Positions 35,801-46,085 of a DNA stretch of 64,000 nucleotides are shown one piece after another. The stretch's first letter is position 1; each line of letters starts with the position of its first letter. The notes under the pieces were generated by a model, which did not search any database, was not told where the DNA came from, and was given only the letters and a program-made list of their open reading frames with translations. Source of the stretch: Hetaerina americana (Eukaryota > Arthropoda > Insecta > Odonata > Calopterygidae); contig JAKTNV010000041.1 of NCBI GenBank assembly GCA_022747635.1, positions 3,420,001 to 3,484,000 of the forward strand, given 5' to 3'. A program made the position numbers and the translations under genes.

Positions 35801-38800
35801 GGATATTGAGGGATCTGGGTTCGAGTCCCAGTCAAGGCGAATGATTTTTACGCTCTGAAATTGTTGCATTAAAATGCACATTAGCGGATGACTCCGTTAA
35901 AAGTTACTGTTGCGGCATCTCCCGCAGTTTCTTTGGAATTTGTCAAAGGGAAAACACCATACGTGTTTAAAGTTGGCTTTAACCTCGTGGACAGTGGCGC
36001 CTCGCGCACGACTACGAATGCATGTGACATTGTATGTACGGTATTTCGTCATAACATCTAGTTCCTTTAAAAGCCCCAAAATTTCAGAGTTTAAGAGGAC
36101 GCCTCGGTAGCTTAAGTGGCTAAAGCACTCGACCGGATATTGAGGGATCTGGGTTCGAGTCCCAGTCAAGGCGAATGATTTTTACGCTCTGAAATTGTTG
36201 CATTAAAATGCACATTAGCGGATGACTCCGTTAAAAGTTACTGTTGCGGCATCTCCCGCAGTTTCTTTGGAATTTGTCAAAGGGAAAACACCATACGTGT
36301 TTAAAGTTGGCTTTAACCTCGTGGACAGTGGCGCCTCGCGCACGACTACGAATGCATGTGACATTGTATGTACGGTATTTCGTCATAACATCTAGTTCCT
36401 TTAAAAGCCCCAAAATTTCAGAGTTTAAGAGGACGCCTCGGTAGCTTAAGTGGCTAAAGCACTCGACCGGATATTGAGGGATCTGGGTTCGAGTCCCAGT
36501 CAAGGCGAATGATTTTTACGCTCTGAAATTGTTGCATTAAAATGCACATTAGCGGATGACTCCGTTAAAAGTTACTGTTGCGGCATCTCCCGCAGTTTCT
36601 TTGGAATTTGTCAAAGGGAAAACACCATACGTGTTTAAAGTTGGCTTTAACCTCGTGGACAGTGGCGCCTCGCGCACGACTACGAATGCATGTGACATTG
36701 TATGTACGGTATTTCGTCATAACATCTAGTTCCTTTAAAAGCCCCAAAATTTCAGAGTTTAAGAGGACGCCTCGGTAGCTTAAGTGGCTAAAGCACTCGA
36801 CCGGATATTGAGGGATCTGGGTTCGAGTCCCAGTCAAGGCGAATGATTTTTACGCTCTGAAATTGTTGCATTAAAATGCACATTAGCGGATGACTCCGTT
36901 AAAAGTTACTGTTGCGGCATCTCCCGCAGTTTCTTTGGAATTTGTCAAAGGGAAAACACCATACGTGTTTAAAGTTGGCTTTAACCTCGTGGACAGTGGC
37001 GCCTCGCGCACGACTACGAATGCATGTGACATTGTATGTACGGTATTTCGTCATAACATCTAGTTCCTTTAAAAGCCCCAAAATTTCAGAGTTTAAGAGG
37101 ACGCCTCGGTAGCTTAAGTGGCTAAAGCACTCGACCGGATATTGAGGGATCTGGGTTCGAGTCCCAGTCAAGGCGAATGATTTTTACGCTCTGAAATTGT
37201 TGCATTAAAATGCACATTAGCGGATGACTCCGTTAAAAGTTACTGTTGCGGCATCTCCCGCAGTTTCTTTGGAATTTGTCAAAGGGAAAACACCATACGT
37301 GTTTAAAGTTGGCTTTAACCTCGTGGACAGTGGCGCCTCGCGCACGACTACGAATGCATGTGACATTGTATGTACGGTATTTCGTCATAACATCTAGTTC
37401 CTTTAAAAGCCCCAAAATTTCAGAGTTTAAGAGGACGCCTCGGTAGCTTAAGTGGCTAAAGCACTCGACCGGATATTGAGGGATCTGGGTTCGAGTCCCA
37501 GTCAAGGCGAATGATTTTTACGCTCTGAAATTGTTGCATTAAAATGCACATTAGCGGATGACTCCGTTAAAAGTTACTGTTGCGGCATCTCCCGCAGTTT
37601 CTTTGGAATTTGTCAAAGGGAAAACACCATACGTGTTTAAAGTTGGCTTTAACCTCGTGGACAGTGGCGCCTCGCGCACGACTACGAATGCATGTGACAT
37701 TGTATGTACGGTATTTCGTCATAACATCTAGTTCCTTTAAAAGCCCCAAAATTTCAGAGTTTAAGAGGACGCCTCGGTAGCTTAAGTGGCTAAAGCACTC
37801 GACCGGATATTGAGGGATCTGGGTTCGAGTCCCAGTCAAGGCGAATGATTTTTACGCTCTGAAATTGTTGCATTAAAATGCACATTAGCGGATGACTCCG
37901 TTAAAAGTTACTGTTGCGGCATCTCCCGCAGTTTCTTTGGAATTTGTCAAAGGGAAAACACCATACGTGTTTAAAGTTGGCTTTAACCTCGTGGACAGTG
38001 GCGCCTCGCGCACGACTACGAATGCATGTGACATTGTATGTACGGTATTTCGTCATAACATCTAGTTCCTTTAAAAGCCCCAAAATTTCAGAGTTTAAGA
38101 GGACGCCTCGGTAGCTTAAGTGGCTAAAGCACTCGACCGGATATTGAGGGATCTGGGTTCGAGTCCCAGTCAAGGCGAATGATTTTTACGCTCTGAAATT
38201 GTTGCATTAAAATGCACATTAGCGGATGACTCCGTTAAAAGTTACTGTTGCGGCATCTCCCGCAGTTTCTTTGGAATTTGTCAAAGGGAAAACACCATAC
38301 GTGTTTAAAGTTGGCTTTAACCTCGTGGACAGTGGCGCCTCGCGCACGACTACGAATGCATGTGACATTGTATGTACGGTATTTCGTCATAACATCTAGT
38401 TCCTTTAAAAGCCCCAAAATTTCAGAGTTTAAGAGGACGCCTCGGTAGCTTAAGTGGCTAAAGCACTCGACCGGATATTGAGGGATCTGGGTTCGAGTCC
38501 CAGTCAAGGCGAATGATTTTTACGCTCTGAAATTGTTGCATTAAAATGCACATTAGCGGATGACTCCGTTAAAAGTTACTGTTGCGGCATCTCCCGCAGT
38601 TTCTTTGGAATTTGTCAAAGGGAAAACACCATACGTGTTTAAAGTTGGCTTTAACCTCGTGGACAGTGGCGCCTCGCGCACGACTACGAATGCATGTGAC
38701 ATTGTATGTACGGTATTTCGTCATAACATCTAGTTCCTTTAAAAGCCCCAAAATTTCAGAGTTTAAGAGGACGCCTCGGTAGCTTAAGTGGCTAAAGCAC

Positions 38801-39847
38801 TCGACCGGATATTGAGGGATCTGGGTTCGAGTCCCAGTCAAGGCGAATGATTTTTACGCTCTGAAATTGTTGCATTAAAATGCACATTAGCGGATGACTC
38901 CGTTAAAAGTTACTGTTGCGGCATCTCCCGCAGTTTCTTTGGAATTTGTCAAAGGGAAAACACCATACGTGTTTAAAGTTGGCTTTAACCTCGTGGACAG
39001 TGGCGCCTCGCGCACGACTACGAATGCATGTGACATTGTATGTACGGTATTTCGTCATAACATCTAGTTCCTTTAAAAGCCCCAAAATTTCAGAGTTTAA
39101 GAGGACGCCTCGGTAGCTTAAGTGGCTAAAGCACTCGACCGGATATTGAGGGATCTGGGTTCGAGTCCCAGTCAAGGCGAATGATTTTTACGCTCTGAAA
39201 TTGTTGCATTAAAATGCACATTAGCGGATGACTCCGTTAAAAGTTACTGTTGCGGCATCTCCCGCAGTTTCTTTGGAATTTGTCAAAGGGAAAACACCAT
39301 ACGTGTTTAAAGTTGGCTTTAACCTCGTGGACAGTGGCGCCTCGCGCACGACTACGAATGCATGTGACATTGTATGTACGGTATTTCGTCATAACATCTA
39401 GTTCCTTTAAAAGCCCCAAAATTTCAGAGTTTAAGAGGACGCCTCGGTAGCTTAAGTGGCTAAAGCACTCGACCGGATATTGAGGGATCTGGGTTCGAGT
39501 CCCAGTCAAGGCGAATGATTTTTACGCTCTGAAATTGTTGCATTAAAATGCACATTAGCGGATGACTCCGTTAAAAGTTACTGTTGCGGCATCTCCCGCA
39601 GTTTCTTTGGAATTTGTCAAAGGGAAAACACCATACGTGTTTAAAGTTGGCTTTAACCTCGTGGACAGTGGCGCCTCGCGCACGACTACGAATGCATGTG
39701 ACATTGTATGTACGGTATTTCGTCATAACATCTAGTTCCTTTAAAAGCCCCAAAATTTCAGAGTTTAAGAGGACGCCTCGGTAGCTTAAGTGGCTAAAGC
39801 ACTCGACCGGATATTGAGGGATCTGGGTTCGAGTCCCAGTCAAGGCG
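32761..39847 (+). tRNA. Right-arm cluster: 22 identical tRNA-like genes on the plus strand
   Basis: Copies start at 32761 + 334k, k = 0 to 21, the last at 39775-39847. They face away from the central inversion, towards the right flank, so the 53 genes as a whole are divergent from the centre. The final unit is cut after TTCTTTGGA, about 98 bp past its tRNA. The A-to-C variants at 34352 and 35020 fall in the spacer and not in a tRNA-like gene. Confidence 0.85.
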
Positions 39848-39945
39848 AATGATTTTTACGCTCTGAAATTGTTGCATTAAAATGCACATTAGCGGATGAC
39901 TCCGTTAAAAGTTACTGTTGCGGCATCTCCCGCAGTTTCTTTGGA

Positions 39946-39957
39946 ACAAATCTTAAT
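39946..39957 (+). repeat. 12-bp direct repeat bordering the array, right copy
   Basis: Second copy of ACAAATCTTAAT, immediately after the last array base. Confidence 0.7.
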
Positions 39958-40124
39958 ATTTGTACGCTTCCGGGATCGTCATTAAACAAATTTGTAATGC
40001 ATAAGTCAGCGAAGACTAAATGGATCCAACTAGTTAGAATTCGGTCGAGGAATGTAGGAAAGTGTTGGGGGCAGGAACATTAGAAAGCATGATGAAAGAG
40101 ATGGAGAGAGGAATTTTAAAATTA

Positions 40125-40640
40125 CAAGGTCTGCCCCAAAAGTAGTACGACTAATTTTTTCCCGGGCATACGGACATACGGACGGGCGGCCCTGGCTTAA
40201 CGTAGCCTCGTTGCGCCCCGTCATGAACCGGTTATTGGAACAGCGTAATGCCATCAAATATTGCGTGAAATTGGGAAAAACCGGGAAAGAGACTCACGGC
40301 ATGCTCACGATGGGGTGTTTTTGAGTGGCATATGTTGTTTCGGGAGGATTGAGAAGATGTTCAAGACAGCACGAAACGTTGAGGACGCCCTTCGACCTCG
40401 AAGAGTGAGAAACATCTTGCAAGAGTTAAAACTGTTTTGGACAGGGATCGTAGATTAACTGTTCGTATAGTTTCTGATGAACTAGCCATCCCTAAAAGCG
40501 ATGTGCATCGACTTGTGAGTAAATACATGGGCATGAGAAAGGTGTGTGCGAAGTTGGTACCGCGAGTGCTCTCGAACAAAGAACCAAAGGAAAACTGGCG
40601 CAGGCGTCTACGAAGATCTTCTTGACGATGTGAGTGAGAG
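40125..40640 (+). mobile_element. Mariner 5' fragment nested in the RTE copy
   Basis: It starts after a TA (40123-40124) with a TIR-like CAAGGTCTGCCCCAAAAGTA that resembles the start of the mariner at 51969, so the two are one family. It codes for a broken N-terminal transposase: LEQRNAIKYCVKLGKTGKET, a VFEWH block, then a frame (40437-40625) with DRDRRLTVRIVSDELAIPKS and MRKVCAKLVPRVLS. Nothing remains of the catalytic domain or the other TIR. Confidence 0.8.
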
Positions 40641-41094
40641 GCTACGTGAGGTGAGAAAAATGACTGCGGGGACTACTGGAGTGATAGCCATAGAGTAATA
40701 TGCGTAATATGGAGCGATAGTTCCCTATTCCTTATATTGCTCCAGGGATATTAGTTGCACTTAACAAAAAGACGCATGCAAAAGTAGCCAACAAAGAAAC
40801 ACTTCTTACAGAATATTTTAAATAGACGTAAAAGTTAAATCAACCAACTCGGTCATAATTCCTGTCAACCTGCTAAAAAGCTTTCGTTGCGAAGTAGGAG
40901 TCGATAGAGTACGTGATCAGTTAGAGGACATAATGGCAGGTGTTCTCAGGGTAACACTTTGAGAGTGATTGGGGAATGAAAGGTTAATGAAGATGTGGTA
41001 GCGAAGTCGGAGACTACGGTTTAGGAATAAGATTTGACCGCAATAAGAATGGAGTAGAGTTCTGCAAGAGACAGGAGTTAATCATGTCTAAATT

Positions 41095-42295
41095 AACCTC
41101 CTTCATAAACTCAGCCAACAGTTCGGCATTCATGGTATGTTCCTTAGCCTTCTCTCTAGCTTTCTCACGCACAGAACCCAGCGTGTGATACTCTCGGATG
41201 CTTCTTCCTTTTGGTCTCCTCTCACGTCTGGGGTTCCCCAGGGCAGTGTCCTTGGGCCATATCTTTTCAATTTATTCGTTAATGATCCTCCTTCCCGATT
41301 CCTCTCCTCCCAGGTCCACACACTTCTCTACGCTGATGATTGCAAGATCTACTAGCAAATTAATAACACTTCTGACCGTATTCACCTTCAACTTGGCTTA
41401 CATAAAATTTCCAAATGGTGTGATACCTGAAGGCTTAACTTAAACCCTGGAAAATGCAACATCATGACTCTTGCTCTGGAAAAAACCCCTGACGTTCAAC
41501 TACTCAATTAACTCAACTCCCTTAAATAGAGTAACAACCATTAAAGACCTTGTCGTTTTAATTGACCCTGAACTAAATTACTCCGACCACACACAGACTT
41601 TGAAAAATAAAGCAATGTCCCTACTAGGCCTTCTTTACCGCTTCACAGAAATTAAAGATCCAATTGCACTCCATTCGTACTTCTCAATAATTGTCCTTCC
41701 CAACATATCATATTGCTCCCCCATTTGGTCCACCTCATCCCCAACTAATCTTAAATCCCTCGATTGCATCTCTCACTTCTTTGCCAAAATAGTCAAACAC
41801 CGAGTCCCACATTACCGCAATATGTCCTCAAATGCTGTTCTGTCTTCCCTATCCATTTCTAGTCCCCAAAGCTGCAGACTTAAAGCTGATTTAAAACTCC
41901 TCTACAACACCTTAAACTCTGCTATTGATTGCCCTGAACTGCTATCTTTCTTCAACTTCATGATACCAACCCGATCTACCCGCACCCACTCCATCTGCCT
42001 ATTCCTAGAATATCTCTCACCAAGCGCTCACCTTTACTATTTCGCCTCTCCTCCCTTCTAAATTCACTCCCTCACACTGTCGACCCCTTTAACTTATCAT
42101 GCAGCAACTTCACCACCCAAGCTTTATCCCACCTTTCAGTAAATTTAAATTTTCCCCGGTCCATGCTTGGTTCTCGTTGTTATTGCTATGCTGTTATTGT
42201 ATTTTGTCCTCTTTCGTGTTTTTTATATTTTTCACTGCAAAATGGCGCCATTCCTGTATTCGAATAATGTTTTAAAATAAAATAAATAAATAAAT
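41095..42295 (+). mobile_element. Jockey/CR1-like LINE 3' portion nested in the RTE copy
   Basis: A 5'-truncated non-LTR element. The first frame (41137-41355) has the reverse-transcriptase blocks SGVPQGSVLGPYLFNLFVND and LLYADDCKIY (active-site YADD). After frame breaks, 41471-42061 holds the C-terminal thumb and tail region (IKDLVVLIDPELNYSDH; FSIIVLPNISYCSPIWS). It ends in a TTTTAAAATAAAATAAATAA tail, after which RTE sequence resumes (CTTGGTTTAGACAC). It is a different family from the LINE at 52695, judging by residues around the active site. It is frameshifted and dead. Confidence 0.85.
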
Positions 42296-43040
42296 CTTGG
42301 TTTAGACACTTTCAAAGGCATACGTATACATATAAAATGCCTGAATATCCAGGTCTTTATAAGTTATACCATTTCATGCGTTGGCTCAGACTTAGGAACA
42401 GCATGATTAATGCGCAGTTTCCCGGGAAAGGGTGCGGACTCAGACAGCAATTTCATAGTAATGATAAGGTTTCGTCTTTTCATAGATGAGAAATGGAAAT
42501 GTGAGAATGCAAATGCAGAGATAGGTGGAATGGAGTGTAAATAGTTTAATAATAATCTGAGGAGGGAAACAAGCCAAAGAAAGGATGTGAAAGAGGAAGT
42601 GCAAGGATATGGAAAGTTGACAAAGGTAGTCTAAATTTGGTGCGCTAGCGGAAGGTGAAAGCCCTGTGAGGAAGTAAGAAGGGAAAATCTGTGCAGGCAA
42701 TCAAAGATAAATCACGAAAATTACTAACTGGACAGTGGAAGATTCAAAAGAGATGGAAAGAATATATAGAGGAAATTTATGGAAAGGATAGAAGGCCAGC
42801 AGGCTGAGGAATAGAAAGAGAAAATGACGCACTCGCATTATGAGGATAGCTGAGATCAAGGCTTACTCGGTGTCGAGATGGAATGGGAATAAGTGAATTG
42901 AAATCAAACAAGGCCGTGGGGGTAGATAGCATTCCCACGGAACTACCTTTGGTCTATGGAAACATAGTCGCAAGAATTGTTACGATCTAATCCGTAGAAT
43001 TTAAGACGGAGAAATTCGACCGGAAGACATCGCCAGATTA

Positions 43041-45710
43041 TCGATTGTGCCATTTACAACAGAGACCAATAATAGTAACATCAAACGAGCATCAAAGAAG
43101 GAATATAAAAAAATGGAGAAGGAGGAACATTTAAAAGAGCTAAATGATATAATGGTGGATGAATTTAATTCAAAATATAACTCATTTCTCACAAAAGTGC
43201 CGGGTACATTATTATTTTACAGATATGTAGTTCTACTGGATATTCCTTCAACGCCTGTCATCTTTTCCTTCTGATTCGTATAAAGAAACGACACTCTCTC
43301 GACCAGTCAACGGCTCGCTAGAGGAAGATATCCTCCAGAATAATGCCGTAACAATAATTCTGAACTCATGATTTCATTTTTCGCCTCAAGTTCACAAGTT
43401 CCTTTGATGGTAGCTCGTGGCGTTACTGATTACGTCCTCGTGGCTGACTAAAGTTACCCAACACTCACGCGTGGCAAAGGGAGCCGCGAACCCAGCGAGT
43501 CATGAGTCCACAATTTCAACGCGCGTCAATCCGTCGTTGTCTACCTCTGCCGGATTTGTACGCTCAGCGACTTCGATGTCGAAGTTATCACACGCACGCG
43601 CGAGATTGGAGGAAACTAATCGACGCTCCCTTAATTCCGGCGGGCGCGGCGCGACAAGCTCTGCCGACGAGCGCCGTGCAAGGGAACAGGAATTGGGGGG
43701 GGGGGGCGCGAATCTCGTTAGCGCCACGTACTGCTCGTCGCGAGATGAGTGTGCGCTCTGCGGGTAGCGGGAGAGGCGGGTGCAGCCGGGAGCGAAGAGG
43801 GCGCGGCGAGCACAATGACGAAGGCGCAAGTGCAGAACGCAGTGGTGGGTATCGGGAATGGATCGGTGCGTCTGATGGAAGTGCATTGACAAGGGAGAAC
43901 GAAGAGAAAGTAAGCGGATTCACACCCGACATGCGACGGGATAGACTTCGTGGGATTAACTTCCAAGTGTCGAATTTGGAATTTCTTTCCTCCTTAATCA
44001 ATAATTGCGAACCCCCAGATTCTCAATTGCATCGCCACTGAGCATACACATATGTATTTATCGAAGATGAATGTAATGACTACATTGGAAACTTTACAGA
44101 GACGTAAGAAATAATAGCCTACTCCGTAACATTTTTTTGGCCAAGCGATCATACTAATTCCTCTCATCCTTTCTGCCTAGGCCTTAAAAGAAATCTCCCG
44201 AGTCTCCGAGCACGGTCAGGTATTAAAGAATACATCGCATAGCTTAAAAAAATGAAGAGGTCTAAAAATTATTTATCACAGATATGTTAAAAATGTCTGC
44301 ATCCAGCAATTGAGTTTTATTTTTTATAATCATTCATTATTTATAGCATTAGATCTAATATCATTATTTATTCTTAATAAGACCAAATGGAAAGCAGTAG
44401 AGATGAAACTTCTGGTCATTACGTGTTTTAGAAAGAATATTATATGTTGACTAAATATAAATCATTCCAAGACTGAAAGAAGTTCTAAGTTGTAACTCTT
44501 TTGCATGCAATAAAAAGGGATTGGATTTTCGTCGCTCACTCAGTTTTGTGTGACCTCCTTCACTTGGCGACAGTCGATGTTTCCACCTGCCACTGCACAC
44601 TGACCCGCAATTTAATTTACTAGAGAAAAACTTTCGGTTCCTAGTATGGGTAAGCATTTTTATTTGTCCGATTCAGGGCTGATTTATTGTTTGAATCCCA
44701 GGATGAATGAATCGCCCGAAGTCTTTGAATACGCTAAACTCTGATATTTAATGTCCTAGGTTCTTGGTGAGCACTTGACAGACAGCACTGGTAGAGACAA
44801 TTGAAAACGCGCTGATGCCATGCAACCGAGCTTACACACACAATCAACCATCTTGTGGCGCATGCTACGGATCCATTAACCGAAGCAGTTCACCGCCGCT
44901 CCATTTATCGAGTAAATGTTGACTTCCTTGGTACGCTGTCAAACAACAGTATTTTTCCTCCATATCACAAAACCTATAGGGAATGCATTGCTTGTCGCAC
45001 GTCAAAAGCAGAATGCGCATATTAGTTGATTGGTATATTAGAATACGACGGGGACTCACTGCTGCAAAGGTGATTAATTTGCTACCTACGTATACCTAGA
45101 GCTGAAACAGATTTTTCCATTATAATTAAGTAATATGTTAGAGAATACAATCGGAGAATGATTTTTCTGCTTAGAGTAGATGGCTCTGACTTCAAATGGG
45201 CGATGTGAACCAACTAGAGAATGAAATAGAAAACAGGCGTGAAATCAAGCGTATGCATGGAATAAAAACGCATCGATTGCAATATATGACGGCTGCCCTG
45301 AAAGTAAACTCCATTCTCGTATAGCTTGAGAAGCACTGAAGGGAGGAGCACAATGGTCGCTGTATTGACCAGCGCAGTAGGCCTCGAGCTGCAGTTTTTG
45401 CAAGGCAAATCGGTGGTTTAAAAAAGAGAGTCAAAATGAACTTATAATTCCCACCAAATATGAAGTCCGTTCAGCGATAAAGCTTTTACTGATAATAAAA
45501 CTACAAATATGGTGGCATTCATCATTAAATGTATGTTCTGTGCGGACCAAAGGCAATGAGTAATAAGAGTTTTGCGTCTGTGTTGTCGTTCGTATAAGAT
45601 TAAACGGACAAAGTCCAAGTTAATAATGACAGAAGTGGCAGCCCCCATCCTTGGTCTGGTGCCATGAACTGGCACCTGAAAATTGATTAAAAGTTCGTAT
45701 CAACTGATGA
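43041..45710. other. No recognisable gene; GC-rich block with poly-G
   Basis: GC-rich 43410-43960 contains a G run at about 43686-43696 and overlapping frames on both strands (up to 179 codons at 43502-44041 plus). Their content is arginine/serine-rich and changes character between strands, so none can be called. It could be a CpG-rich promoter or first-exon region of a gene outside the window, but I see no splice-linked continuation. 44040-45710 is AT-rich with nothing recognised. Confidence 0.45.
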
Positions 45711-46085
45711 TTTTTTTTAAGTTAATCTACCGGTTGAGGTAGGTTTTTGGATGGACACAACTACCAAAAAAAATTTTTTATTACTCCTAACAAAACACAA
45801 AATCCATCATCCTACTCTATATCAGGTCCCTCTTCATCCCTGAGTACTTTCTTCCTCCCTTCATCCCGTCCAACATCCCTATCCTGTTCCATCCCTTTCC
45901 TCTTTTGCCCAACATTCTACCCTCTATCACAGTCTTCAACATCCCACTGCCGGTCAACACCCCCTTCATCCACTTTTCCTGCCTCCATAGGATTGCTCCC
46001 AACAAACCCCTCTCTTCGCCCACCATACCAAGTAGTTCCTCATTTGTTTTCTTCTCTGTCCATTTCACCTTCTCCATTCTTCTCC
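45711..46085 (-). mobile_element. Inverted RTE 3'-end fragment
   Basis: This is the reverse complement of the last ~375 bp of the full-length RTE copy that follows it. It begins with the T-run plus AAGTTAATCTACCGGTTGAG and ends at CTTCTCCATTCTTCTCC, matching element positions equivalent to 49080-49456. Identity to that copy is high (a few percent differences). It abuts the first base of the full-length element directly. Confidence 0.9.

Larger units (their letters stand above)
22290..39945. repeat. 17.66-kb inverted array of a 334-bp tRNA-bearing unit
   Basis: A 334-bp unit is repeated head-to-tail, with tRNA-like genes on the minus strand from 22290 to 32560. It is then repeated in the opposite orientation from 32611 to 39945. 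Unit-to-unit identity is essentially complete; the only substitution I see is an A-to-C at 34352 and 35020. The unit contains the tRNA-like gene, an inverted repeat AATTTCAGAG / CTCTGAAATT on either side of it (first unit 22295-22304 and 22402-22411), a small hairpin TGCATTTTAATGCA, and about 240 bp of otherwise unrecognised sequence. The two arms share at least 7.3 kb of perfect complementarity. The 90- and 66-codon frames in every unit are consequences of the repeat and show no protein character. Confidence 0.97.
40030..43040 (+). mobile_element. Old RTE LINE copy carrying two nested insertions
   Basis: Collinear blocks match the intact RTE element. The endonuclease N-terminus (GAGATGGAGAGAGGAATTTT) comes just before 40125, then GTGAGGTGAGAAAAATGACT with ACTACTGGAGTGATAG near 40650. 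GAGTACGTGATCAGTTAGAG and the GACTACGGTTTAGGAATAAG block lie near 40910-41050. After a gap, TTCCCGGGAAAGGGTGCGGA with CTCAGAC lies near 42420, and AAGGCCGTGGGGGTAGATAG near 42910. Many frameshifts make it dead. The gaps are filled by a mariner fragment (40125-40640) and another LINE (41095-42295), so this copy is the oldest of the three. Confidence 0.8.

Noticed and set aside
22322..39843. Repeated 90-, 66- and 142-codon reading frames in every array unit
   Set aside because: They overlap the tRNA-like gene and its complement, exist on both strands at once, and are identical only because the DNA repeats. The 142-codon versions arise at the inversion junction. There is no protein-like signal.
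22290..39945. CRISPR-like array
   Set aside because: The whole 334-bp unit is constant; there are no variable spacers, and the setting is eukaryotic.
43502..44041. 179-codon frame in the GC-rich block
   Set aside because: Equally long frames run on both strands. Composition is arginine/serine-rich around a poly-G run, with no domain.
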